Source: Cacajao melanocephalus
Lineage: Eukaryota > Chordata > Mammalia > Primates > Pitheciidae
DNA length: 64,000 nt
Direction: 5' to 3'
Assembly (NCBI GenBank): GCA_963573385.1
Contig: CAUYLG010009049.1
Coordinates: 123,353-187,352, forward strand
In this document: one piece after another, positions 34,982 through 50,827 of the stretch
How the letters are laid out: each line of letters starts with the position of its first letter
Numbering within the stretch: the first letter of the stretch is position 1
Notes under the pieces: generated by a model
Database searches by the model: none
Seen by the model: the letters and a program-made list of their open reading frames with translations, nothing else
Told to the model about the DNA's origin: nothing
Translations under genes and position numbers: made by a program

Positions 34982-36497
34982 TGGGGCTTCCCAGCAAGAT
35001 GGCTAACTAGACACAACCAGGAGAAACATCTGACACCGAGGGTTGGGGACATCAGAAAGACTGGTGCACTCCGGGCAGAACTTTGGAGGGAAGACATTGC
35101 AAGTGAATGGAAGGAAGAAATTAAGGGTGGATGGAGGGAAGGCATTGAGGGTGGATGGAAGGAAGGCATTGATGGTAGATGGTGGGAAGACAGAGAGAGT
35201 GGTTGGAGGGAAAGCATTGAGGGTGGATGGAGGGAAGACACTAGGTGGATGGAGGGAAGACATTGAGGGTGGATGGAGGGAAGGAATTGAGGGTGGGTGG
35301 ACAAAGGCATTGATAGTAGATGGTGGGAAGACATAGAGAGTGGTTGGAGAGAATGCATTGAGAGTGGATGGAGGGAAGACACGAAGGGTGGTTGGAGGGA
35401 AGACATTGAGGGTGGATGGAGGGAAGAAACTGAGGATGGGTGGAAAAAGGCATTGATAGTAGATGGTGGGAAGACATACAGAGTGGATAGAGGGAAGACA
35501 TTGATAGAATATGGAAGAAAGACATTGAGGGTAGATAGAGAAAAGGAATTAAATACCCAACCAGGGTGCCTCCTCAGGGCTCACATAATAGCTCCTGTAC
35601 TGCTAGACCACACCTGACCAGCAGAAAGCTCCAGTAGAGTGGCCTCCAAAGTGCACCAGCCCACCAGCACCCTCTCCCCACCACAGCCTCCCCTGAGCCA
35701 CTTGGCCAGCATCAACTTGCCCACAGTCACCCCTTACTGTTTTGCTGGCACACTTGGGTGAACCTTGCCTCCTCTTCCCTAACAGCACACATGTGGGTGT
35801 GCACCCAACTGTGTCACTGTTGCTAGGGTGAGCACACCTGCCCAACTGCTCACTTTTTCCAGTTCAAATGCATGCATGGAGGCCAGTAGCCCTGTGCCCT
35901 CTCCACCCTCCCCCACCTCCACCACTGCCACCAGCACCGATGAGTGCAGGGAAGTCAGCAGCCCCATGCTGACCAGTGACCTACCCATGTGCCAACACCA
36001 CTGCCAGTAAAAATGTGCACACAGATGCCAGCGGTCCTGCTCTCCCTACCCAATGTTTCCCATGCTGCCACTGGCAATGTGAGCACAGAGGAGGTAGTAC
36101 TGTGCCTGCCAGCTCCCCACCCTAGCTGATGGGCATGCACCCCACTGCCCTGCTGGCTGCTGCTGCTGGCACATGTGAATAAGCACAGATCCCGTTAACA
36201 TCACTAAAGAAGTACATTGGCTGGCACTACCCATTGGAGTAGTGTGGCTGGTGGTCTGGCAACACTTTGGCCCCTCTAGCACAGCAGGTTCCTGACATCA
36301 AGAGACCAGAGAACAAAACCAGATCCCTGACACAAGACCCACAGCATTAGAGCACGTAACTCAGGAGTGCTGCCCTGAGCCTTGCCCCCCTAAAATAAAA
36401 ATATTTTTTCCAGAAATAAAAAGTCAATTGACTGAACCCACCTTATGTCATATCATAACCTTATACCATAACCAACCCCCCAAGGGAATCAAAAAAG
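34982..36497 (+). promoter_or_regulatory. L1 5' UTR (relic internal promoter region)
   Basis: Sequence between the L1 5' end and ORF1. In the family this region carries the internal RNA polymerase II promoter. It is GC-richer than the window average and contains the minisatellite. After 35560 it is C-rich with CTGCTGGCTGCTGCTGCTGG. Any remaining promoter activity is unknown. Confidence 0.6.
35080..35552 (+). repeat. ~24-bp minisatellite with 6-unit super-repeat
   Basis: About 20 units of 23-24 bp of the type GGATGGAGGGAAGACATTGA fill this stretch. Distinctive units (ATAGTAGATGGTGGGAAGAC) recur at 35172, 35313 and 35456, giving a higher-order period of 141-143 bp made of six units. The array lies wholly within the L1 5' UTR. 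Because most units are 24 bp, frames on both strands stay open and encode 8-residue repeats; I regard these as artefacts. Confidence 0.93.
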
Positions 36498-37279
36498 GTG
36501 AAAGCAAATATAAACACATCTAAAGGACAGCAACTTCAAAGATTGAAGGAAAATCAGCCCACACCAATGAGAAAGAACCAGTGCAAGAACTCTGGTAACT
36601 CAAAAAGCCAAAGTATCTTCTTACCTCCAAATGATAACACAACTTTCCCACCAAGGGTTCTTAACCAGACTGAAGTGGCTGAAATGACAAAAATAGAATT
36701 AAGTATATGGATAGGAGTGAAGATCATTGAGATTCAGGAGAAGGTTGAAACCCGATCCAAGGATTCTAAGAAATACAATAAAATGATACAGGAGATAAAA
36801 CACAAAATGATCATTTTAAGAAAGAACCAAACTGATCTTACAGAGCTGAAAAACTCATTTCAAGAATTTCAGAATACAATCATAAGTATTAACTGCAGAA
36901 TTGATCAAGCTGAGGAAAGAATCTCAAAGTATAAAGACCAGTTCTCTGAAATACACAGACAAAAATAAAAAGATTAAAGAAGTATGAACAAAGCTTCAAG
37001 AAATATGGTAGTAAGTAAACAGACCAAATCAATGACTCATTGGTGTCCCAGAGAGAGAGGGACAGAAAGTAAACAACTTGAAAACATGTTTGAGGATACT
37101 GTCCACGCGGATTTTTTCAACCTGCTAGAAAGGCAAACATTTAAATTCAGAAAATGCAGACACTGCATGCATAATACTACAAAAGGTGAACATCCCTGAG
37201 ATACACAGTTATCAGCTTCTCCAGGTTAAAACAGAAGAATAGATGCTAAAAGCAACTAGAAAGAAGGCAGATCACCTAC
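36498..37279 (+). pseudogene. L1 ORF1 remnant (RNA-binding chaperone), C-terminus lost
   Basis: The open frame runs to a stop at 36968. A later in-frame ATG at 36567, giving MRKNQCKNSGNSKSQ, is the likely original start, making 133 residues against roughly 340 for a full protein. Residues corresponding to the coiled coil are clear, e.g. ELKNSFQEFQNTIISI and RIDQAEERISKYKDQFSEI, rich in heptad-spaced hydrophobics. After the stop, homology to the RNA-recognition part continues with frameshifts (ACTCATTGGTGTCCCAGAGA) until about 37279, where it is cut by deletion. The family protein trimerises and coats L1 RNA in cytoplasmic particles. This copy lacks the nucleic-acid-binding domains in frame and is dead. 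Confidence 0.82.
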
Positions 37280-37425
37280 TGAGGTGATTAATATTTTAAT
37301 TTCAGACAAAACAGATTTTAAAGAAATAAATATCAAAAAAGACAAAAGTATTACATAATGTTAAGGGTTCAATTCCACAAGAACCTAACTATCTTAAATG
37401 TATACGTGCCCAACACAGGAGCATC
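37280..37425 (+). pseudogene. L1 ORF2 endonuclease fragment
   Basis: About 145 bases match the ORF2 endonuclease region: TTTCAGACAAAACAGATTTT, AGTATTACATAATGTTAAGG, and CCTAACTATCTTAAATGTAT, then GCCCAACACAGGAGCA. It is bounded on both sides by deletions, joining it to ORF1 on the left and the 3' UTR on the right. Confidence 0.78.
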
Positions 37426-37550
37426 TTATTCTATGCTTGTTACCTGGGTGACAAAATAATCTGTCCACCAAACCCTTGTGACACACAATTTACCCATGTA
37501 ACAAACCTGCACATGTATCCTGAACCTAAAATAAAAGTCAATACATGTCA

Positions 37551-37799
37551 GCTTACAAACTCAAATAATAATAAAAACAAAATACACACTGGAAATATTT
37601 TAAGAACACTGAAAGAGAAATCTGTGAATAAATTCTTTTATTTTTTTAACAAGCACTCATTTATTCTCATATTCACACACTTGAAAACTATTTCTTAAAT
37701 TTATCAAATTTAGAAAAATGTGTTCATATCTATTACCCGTTTTAGCCAAAGTTACCCTAAATGATTAATCTGCATTGTTTTGGAAAAACAAAACACCAT
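37551..37799. other. Unrecognised AT-rich stretch
   Basis: AT-rich text following the L1 tail, including AATAATAATAAAAACAAA; nothing gene-like. Confidence 0.45.
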
Positions 37800-37990
37800 T
37801 TTGAAGACCTACAATTTCTTTTCATTACGTCCCACGTTCGGGTTCCTGCCTTTGATCTCTGCTGTGACCCTGAGCCCAATGTTCATTTTGTTTCCCTTTT
37901 GTTCATTTGTATAATGAATGCCATAACTGGGTATTTGACGATGTGAATCTACGCTTGTGGGTAACTGCTTTGTATCTTCTTGTTACCATG
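37800..37990 (+). mobile_element. MIR SINE, sense (tentative)
   Basis: CTCTGCTGTGACCCTGAGCC and TGTTCATTTGTATAATGAAT occupy the positions of the MIR core and the following TCATCTGTAAAATG motif. Overlapping short frames at 37761-37946 and 37907-38098 are incidental. Confidence 0.45.
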
Positions 37991-40879
37991 TCTGTTTTCC
38001 TAAACAGATTGCAAATTCCTAAAGGTAATGTTGCTTTATTATTAAAATTTTTCTCTGGTGCCCTTTATTATAATCTAAGATATCTTTCTCTCTCTTAGGT
38101 ACTTGATATATTTAATTTCATTTACTAAAGTTTTGGGAGGCAGAAAATGTATGTCAATCTTGTCTAATAGCTAAAAACACCTTTTCAGTCATTCTCTTTG
38201 GATGCTCTAAGACTATGTCAAATGCGTGACTTGGTGCCCCTTTTTTTCCCTGTACATCTGTTTATCTTTGGTAGCAGCTGAATGTAACATAAATGTCATG
38301 CATAATTCACAAGCTACATAATAGGATCATGGATCTCTTCTATTTTGTTTTAGCCAAGCTCTAAGTAATCCATGACCACAACAAATATTTAATAAAAGTT
38401 ACTCACAGATAGAACCATTGAAGGTTAGATATAATTTAAATCCACCTGAAAAATATGTCTTGAAGATTAATAATATCTTAAACCTAAAAGAGTCCCTAAT
38501 ATTTGCTATCTTTCACAAATTAAAATTTTACCTAGATTTCAAAATAATTATCAAGCATTGTCTATAGAGGAGATCTGGCTAATTGTTCATGTATATTTTG
38601 CTATGACTTTCCCATCAGTGCTTATTATATATTTAAATGTTAAAGAATTAGGGAAATATGTAGATGTAGTAGTGTTTATAGTTCCCTTTTTGAACATGAT
38701 TACATCAAACTAGGAACACATATTTCTCAATTTCCTGATACCTTTCCTGTATTATGGCTTAGAAATTAAAAACTGTTCAATAACTCCCTTCTACTAATTC
38801 AGGAAAAGCCACAATTAAATTTTGACAAATGTGATACTTGCTAAAGCACCAAGAATTACTGAGCAACTGCTTCAAGACTTACTTTTTCTCAAAAACTACA
38901 TTTTCAATGACTAAAATGGATTTGTTTGTCCTCAATGACTTTGTATGTTTATCTGCATAGTATAGTGTAATTTGAGGCACTTGATCTGTGATTTAAATAA
39001 TGAGAAACTGTGTTCTAGGAATTAGGTTGAGATGAATATATCAAATACAGTTTAAACAGTGTAGTATATGAAGCTCTTCCACTTTTTCTTTTAGTTACCG
39101 GAGAGCAAGACAATGCTTAATACAACTATCCCTGCCATTTGATAAAGAAAAAAAATTAGGGTGTGGGATTATGGGAATACTTGATATTACTATCTGCTAA
39201 CAGTGTTGAATCTATGATTTAGCATTAATAATTCTGCATATTTCTTCCTGACCTACACCCTTAGCATGGCATCTGTAGTGCTTACTTTAAGTGTAATGAC
39301 TACAATTCACCATTAAAAAGCAGAACTTCTTTATGAAAAGCATATATGCCTAGTCGCCTTCCCAAAGCTACATATTATGTAATCTAATATATTAGATATA
39401 ATTCTTGTTTATAATGACATTATTCTCTAATTGAGGAAATGAGACAAACATAGGCAAGTTAATAAATAGTTGGAAAACGTTAAATGTTACAAAGTACTTA
39501 GGAGAACAGAGTAGTATGAGATCATGCTGTTAACTGTTCTTACGGATTTACGAAAGGGACAAGGTATGTGCCTTTTAGGTGTGACAGCTGGCTGTCTCTG
39601 CTGGCCTCACAGGGTGTAACTGTCTTAGGATCCAGGGAAATTATTTACTGACTTTGTGTATCTTTTCTCTGATATTTGAAGGCTTATTAAGTTTGTATTG
39701 GAATAAACTGAATTCGTGGTACTAGAAAGTCTGATGACAAGATAAAAGACATCTTTAGTCAAAATAAGTCTGAGAAATCACTTCATGTTAGGTGTCTGTA
39801 AGTTTTTCCTTATCATAGGCTAATGTACATTAGACCATTTAAAAAGTAGACATGGTTTACAGTAGTATGCATGGCATTTTTGAACCTTTTTATGTCATCA
39901 CCTGGCATTTCATAGAATGCATGCTAATAAATGCTATCATTGAATTTCCCTTGATTGATATTGATACTCTGTCTTGATGCTCAGGAATTGAATTTTATCA
40001 TTGAGTAGAAACTGGACCCACAGATTTGCATTTACTGATGATATAAGATTGATCTATGAAATCACGATGCCAACACTTTAATGAACAGTAATAAAGATAA
40101 CTTCCAGGGAGATCAAACACAATCCTCTTTGGAGTGTTTTCTCTCCTTGTAGGTATGGAACATGGGAAAATAAGGCATCATTAGAAGACTAATTGGTGAG
40201 CAGAGAAACAAAACAAGATAAGAAGCTCTAAGTTTTACACTACACAATGTACTAAAGTACATTGATTATGACGTTGATATCTCCTTTAAAAGAATATGCC
40301 CAAGTTAATCCCATAGAAGGTGCACCCTTGGTCCTTGGTATACTTTCTCTTGGACATTATTTTAGTTGCATTCTCTAACTTCTATGAGTGATTAACCTTT
40401 CTCCTTTATGACTGACAAATTTCTTCCCTTTCAATGGAACATTCTTTCATTATCTATGTTAATTATTTGATTAAATCACTTTCTAGTCTTGCTGACCTGT
40501 GGATCTATTCACTAATTTTTATATCTTTGCTCTGATAGGTGAAAGTAGAGTAGTTCGTTTTGGGACATATTGAGTTAGTGGCACTGCAAAGTATGATTAT
40601 GATTTCCAAGAGGAAAATGGAGAGATGAGACTCAAGAGCCAGACTGAAGTAAGAAACATATATTTCGGAGTCTTCTGTATGCATATGGTTCAATGCTCTA
40701 AAAGTGGATGAGATTTCCACTAGAAAGAATATAGCAAGCAAAAAGTAATGTGCAAAGGATATAATTTTGGAAAATAACTTATGTTTTATACATGAGATAC
40801 GAAGAAGCCCCAGAGTACCCAGAGAAGAAGAATAAAGATACAAAAGCATTATCCTGTGACATGGAATTTGTGAAGAATA
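37991..40879. other. Unrecognised, repeat-poor stretch
   Basis: Almost 2.9 kb without a recognisable young or old transposon and without a supportable exon. CAGATTGCAAATTCCTAAAG near 38005 is faintly L2-like. Confidence 0.5.
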
Positions 40880-40985
40880 TATATTTTTATTGTATTTGTG
40901 TGTATGTGTGTATACACATGTACATACATACATATGTATATATCTATCTATCTCTCACTTTTCTCTCTGTCTCCCTCTCTCCAAC
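40880..40985. repeat. Low-complexity TG/TA/CT tract
   Basis: TTTGTGTGTATGTGTGTATA, then ATACATACATATG, then TATCTATCTATCTCTC and a CT-rich end. Confidence 0.8.
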
Positions 40986-41691
40986 TTCTTTTAGGTCTGA
41001 GATGATACAGAATGTCACCTTAATGTATCAGATTGAACAAGCAAGAGCATCCTCAGTACAGTGGGATGAAGAAACACTTCTTTCTGATTTATGATTGGAA
41101 GCAGAACAAACTCTAGAAAGCCAGAGTCCCTGTTAAGTAATCAGTCACTTCACTGAATCTTTACTGGTCTAACAGAGGTTTCTTTTCCTCACATCAACAC
41201 TTTTTGGGGGAAGTTGATAATGAGGAAGAAGGGGAAGAAATGGGAACAAAATTTAAGGAGACTCCTGCAAGAAGTTGGCTTGAGATTATCTTTTACCTTT
41301 TGTTGCGATTCAATAATATTAAAAGCTCTATAGGAGATGAGAGATGGCATGTTCCTGACTGAAAATAGATACCGCTACCCTCACCCATTCACCCCTACAC
41401 AAAAGATCTTGTGTATTCAAAGGAATCATATCCATAAGTGGATATGATTAAACTAATCCAAATTTAGTTTAAGAATATAGTTGCTCATGGGGTCTATCTA
41501 GACTCAGCCACCCCATCAGAGTGTTTGTGCTTCAAGAACAATAGATGAACAGTGTAGGTAAATTAAAAGGAGCTGAGGCTGTCATTAGATTAAGATGAGA
41601 ATTAGGACTGCAGCAGGATGAGGAGGCACTCTACTTCTTCCTAGTTGATGTTTGAAAGCAAGCCTGTATCTAAAGACTACCAGGGTGTATG
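40986..41691. other. Unrecognised stretch
   Basis: No family or gene recognisable. A frame covering 40792-41094 runs through the low-complexity tract and has no recognised product. Confidence 0.45.
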
Positions 41692-41803
41692 ACAAATTCA
41701 CCATGTTGCCCAGGCTACTCTTGAACTCCTGGCCTCAGGTGATCCACCCGCCTCGGCATCCCAAGGGGCTGGGATTACAGGTGTGAGCCACTGAACTTGG
41801 CCA
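41692..41803 (-). mobile_element. Alu fragment, antisense
   Basis: CACCATGTTGCCCAGGCTAC, TCCTGGCCTCAGGTGATCCA, and CTGGGATTACAGGTGTGAGC are the 5' left-monomer part of an Alu on the minus strand. The rest is missing and no tail is present. Confidence 0.95.
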
Positions 41804-43194
41804 GCAGTTTTATTTTCTTAGTATAACATATTAAATTGTTATTATCTATGTTTATTTTTGGAGAGGGACATGAATGGTATACAAAGGAGAATCATTATGT
41901 TCTACTTTTGTCAATTTACTTGTTTATTTGTGTTGATCCTGCTATTTCTATATCTGAAACAATTTTATTTTCAGAATACATAATAACATGCCAAGTGTGG
42001 TGATTTTTCCTTTACTAGTTTTTATACATGATTAGAGTATCTCTTCAAAATTCTGGTGGACCCTGTCAGAAATAAATGAGCAACCTCAACTGAATACTTA
42101 GGTTTCTTTTGAGTCCTTTGAATTAGATTATCCCTTTCTGCAACTTTCAATTCAAATGGAAAAAGCCACAGGAGATGTGTCTGATTATTAATAGTAGAGA
42201 TATCTGATTCAGGTATAATTGAACAATCATTTCTCACATTATATTTTAAAAGTTGACTTTGCAAAATATATAGCACATTTTATGGCTACATATTTGTGCA
42301 AGTTTGCTATTAAACATCTATAAAAGGCAATTGTTCATTTAGAGTCAGACACATTTAAAAAGTGTAATTCTATATTTATGGATCTTAATTGCATAATGAT
42401 TCAATAATACAAGACTGAAACATTCTGCGATCCTTTTATTTTTGTTTTTTTCTGAACAAATTTAGAAATAAAGAAAAATTTTCATCTAAAATTGTTTACT
42501 GTTGTATGAACAGAATCACAAATAATCTACATGAATATTTTACTAGAGAATTTAAACAATGCCACCCCATTTGTTTGTTATCTGACACATGATTATTACA
42601 TTGCTTTACTAACTCTGAATACATCATAGACTTCTGACCATTTCAACATACAAACTGAAATTAATTACTGGACTGACCAATGCTATATTTAAACCACTGT
42701 AAGTAAGAATTGTGAAGCCCAATTTAAAGTTTGCATAGTTACCAATGTTCATTTTATATACACATTTTTACTCAATGATGGTTTCTTTGTAGAGTTTGCT
42801 TCAAATCAGGCCACAAACTTAAATACCAGATAATGACAGTCTTTTGAATAATGTGTGTATAAATATATGTGTGTGTATATATTTACATATATATATTTTC
42901 TGATATGTATCTTTAATTTGAAGAAATGTGTGTGTCTGATATCTATATGTATCTATATTAGACTCCATAAAAATAGATTATCAAAGATATAACAATGATT
43001 CCAACATTATTTATAATAGTTTATTGCTAATTTTACCCATTTGAAAATAGTTTACTGCTAATTTTACTCAATATTGAAGATGATGACACACTGCAAAAGG
43101 GATCCTGGGAAAGATTGACTTGATGTTATAGATTCAATTGCAACATATATTTTCTTTGTTCAAATGCTAGTGAGAAGAATTAAAACAGAAGCAC
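41804..43194. other. Unrecognised stretch with TG/TA run
   Basis: Nothing gene-like. A TG/TA-rich simple stretch lies at 42853-42900 (TATGTGTGTGTATATATTTA) and shorter TG units near 42928. Confidence 0.5.
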
Positions 43195-43415
43195 TTACTG
43201 AGCTGTTACTATATTTCATTCACCTTAACAGACACTTCACACATATTATGTCATTTCATGTTCATGACTATATTAATTTGTCATTATTTTCAGATTTTAA
43301 AAAGGAGAAATTGAGATTTAGGCAGGCAAACTCTCTTGCCTAAAATGAGTGATAAAACCTCGGATCCAAGCCTGTGTCTCTGTTTGACTAACAGATCAAC
43401 TGTCATTTCACTGTA
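43195..43415 (-). mobile_element. MIR SINE, antisense
   Basis: Reversed MIR text: ACTTCACACATATTATGTCA, TTTTAAAAAGGAGAAATTGA, TCTCTTGCCTAAAATGAGTG, ATCCAAGCCTGTGTCTCTGT. Confidence 0.75.
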
Positions 43416-48458
<5,043 letters not shown>

Positions 48459-48469
48459 TCTATTTTGAT
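48459..48469. repeat. Alu target-site duplication, right copy
   Basis: Second TCTATTTTGAT, directly after the reversed Alu 5' end. Confidence 0.9.
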
Positions 48470-48509
48470 CTTTAAAAACACATTATTCAATCATTTTTGT
48501 AACCTTTTT

Positions 48510-48813
48510 GTTTTATTTTTTTTTTTTGGCAAGGTCTTGTTCTGTTACTCCAGGCTCTGGAGTGCAGTGGTGCAAATACAGGTCACTATAGCCTTGATTC
48601 CTGGGCTCTAGTGATCCTCCCACCTCAGTCTTCTGTGTAGCGGGGACCACAGGTGCATGTCACCACACCCAGATAATTGTTTATTTATATTTTTTTGTAG
48701 AGACAAGATCTGCTCATGTTGCCCAGGCTGATCTCAAACCCCTGGCCTCAAGCAATCCTCCCACCTCGGCCTCATGAAGTGCTGGATTAGAGATGTGAGC
48801 CACTATGCACAGC
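48510..48813 (-). mobile_element. Alu (J-like), antisense
   Basis: Poly-T start, GGCAAGGTCTTGTTCTGTTA, TCAAGCAATCCTCCCACCTC, and the 5' end GTGAGCCACTATGCACAGCC. More diverged than the upstream Alu. Confidence 0.95.
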
Positions 48814-50194
48814 CTATGATTCCTTTTGCCAACATTGCGTCCTCTGCTTTACTTCCTGGGTATCCCCCTTCCTTCTTTAATAGAATTTGATTATGTTCCC
48901 ATCCTCACTCTCACTCATCCAGCCAGTGTCCTAGGATCTCCAGCTAGAAGGTTCTTTTAGAGAAAAACTGAAACCTGGCCTCCGTTACACTCACAACTAT
49001 CGGTTTTCATTCTGTAAATAGGCTATAATATTACCTCTCAATAGTCCTATAAAAATTAATAAAACAAGGCAAATGATTGTACTTTATAATACATTTAATA
49101 TAATATAAAATTAAATGAAGTAAGGCACATGATTGTACTTTATAAGCTAAAAAAGTCCTAGGAGATATTATTTCTATTTCTTATTGGTTAATACGCTTTA
49201 TAATTTTCTACCAGCAGCCACAAATAAATGTCTTTAATGACATAAATCTGCATAGCCAAATTCTAAATCTCTATTATTAATTATGTCCATTAGGTAAGGT
49301 CATGTAAATGATACATCTAATCCATTGTTTTGGCTACCCGTAATTCCCTTTTTACTTTTCCCACCTCTACCTGCCCCACTTTCTCATCTTCTTCCTGAGA
49401 AATTTTTTAAAATAGGAGGTAGTAAAAAAAAATCTCTAAAAGTTTTCTTCTTGGGAATGTATGTGTAAAATGAGAACTCATTAATTTATTTTTCCTTAAA
49501 CTTCCACTGTTAGTTTACCTGATTCACTCATTCACATAAACTTTACTATAATTTATTTAGCCTTATTTAGAATTGCGTTTTGCCCTCTAAAAATATTTTC
49601 ATTTTGTAAATTTTAATTCCTCTAAATAAAAATACTAACAATTCCCCAGTGCTTCTAATCTCTACAATTATTTGACCACACATCTACGGTATTTCCTGTT
49701 ACAGAAACAGGCTCAGCATAATAAATGCTACATAATTTTCTCACATCAAGTTTTACTAATTTATTTTACTACTTTAATAAGTCATGCCTACCACCAATGA
49801 CAGTAGTACTAAATCAAATACAAAGAATTTTTGTGTGCTGTGATATTTTCCTTTAACATTTATAATGAAACATATTCTGCAATTTAAGTACACTTCTCAT
49901 TACTGCCAAAAGCAGATTATTTTATTTTTACCACAATCTAAAATCTTCTATTTGCAAATGTCATTTCAGACAAAATTAGTAAACAATTCTTGTTCCATGA
50001 GAACAAATAGAACAAATAAAAAGGGCATTTCATAGCTCAACTGCCATAAAAGCACAATAAAATAAATTAGATCAGAAGACATTGTGTGAAAAGACTTTTG
50101 ATTTAAAAGTCTAGAGACTAAAGTTCTTATTCGAACTATATACTTAGTTGGCAATGTAATATCGGGGAACTCATTCGACATTCAGATAATCTAA
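48814..50194. other. Unrecognised AT-rich stretch
   Basis: No named repeat. A local near-duplicate occurs near 49065-49150, where GCAAATGATTGTACTTTATA and GCACATGATTGTACTTTATA stand about 60 bp apart. Confidence 0.5.
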
Positions 50195-50390
50195 TGCATT
50201 ATTTATTAAAAGCATACCACTTGAGTCAAATAATTTGGTTTTGAATCTCAGCTCTGGCACTTATTAGCTTAAGTCACTTTCTTGAGGCTCAGTCTTCTCA
50301 TCTGTAAAATGAGAAGAGTGATAACTACTTTCTGCAAATATGTATAAGTACAATGTGCTATACTTTATTCTAAATTTATGATTCATTTAC
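50195..50390 (+). mobile_element. MIR SINE, sense
   Basis: TTTTGAATCTCAGCTCTGGC, CACTTATTAGCTTAAGTCAC and TTCTCATCTGTAAAATGAGA are the MIR core in order. Confidence 0.8.
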
Positions 50391-50515
50391 ATATGCAATT
50401 TTATTACTATAAAATTGTTAATAAATGTAAAATAATTTTTTCATCAGAAATTATATTCTTTAATTTTATGTCTTAGAAGGTGCTATTGAAGTGAAAAACA
50501 GCCTAGTGGTTAAAT

Positions 50516-50527
50516 ATGACATTGTAA
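50516..50527. repeat. Alu target-site duplication, left copy
   Basis: ATGACATTGTAA, repeated exactly at 50816-50827. Confidence 0.93.
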
Positions 50528-50815
<288 letters not shown>

Positions 50816-50827
50816 ATGACATTGTAA
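50816..50827. repeat. Alu target-site duplication, right copy
   Basis: Second ATGACATTGTAA, directly after the A-tail. Confidence 0.93.

Larger units (their letters stand above)
34982..37550 (+). mobile_element. LINE-1 (older primate, L1PB-like) with complete 5' end, internally deleted
   Basis: The 5' end GGGCTTCCCAGCAAGATGGC is a recognisable start of an older primate L1 promoter/5' UTR, which here continues for about 1.5 kb and contains a minisatellite. ORF1 follows from 36567 and continues as homology to about 37279. There the text jumps to the ORF2 endonuclease region (TTTCAGACAAAACAGATTTT), and at about 37425 it jumps again into the 3' UTR (TGCTTGTTACCTGGGTGACA), ending with ACCTAAAATAAAAGTCA. 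RT and C-terminal coding regions are wholly absent. Both ends being present argues that the losses are internal deletions rather than 5' truncation. No certain target-site duplication was seen. Confidence 0.85.

Noticed and set aside
35080..35552. CRISPR-like regularly spaced repeats
   Set aside because: Units are adjacent with no unique spacers, and the genome is a primate's; this is a minisatellite.
34942..35617. Overlapping open frames on both strands encoding 8-residue repeats (e.g. VDGGKALR-type, FPPSTLNA-type)
   Set aside because: They arise because the L1 5' UTR minisatellite has mostly 24-bp units; frames break with the 23-bp units and no start context or homology supports a protein.
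36498..36968. A possible intact small coiled-coil gene of 156 codons
   Set aside because: It is the N-terminal part of L1 ORF1, with the family's coiled coil and an upstream L1 5' UTR, and its C-terminal domains are broken and deleted.
34982..37550. Target-site duplication for the 5'-complete L1 (ATACATGT near 34974 and 37553)
   Set aside because: The shared text AATACATGT lies close to both ends, but is short and the exact element ends are uncertain; I did not list it as a feature.
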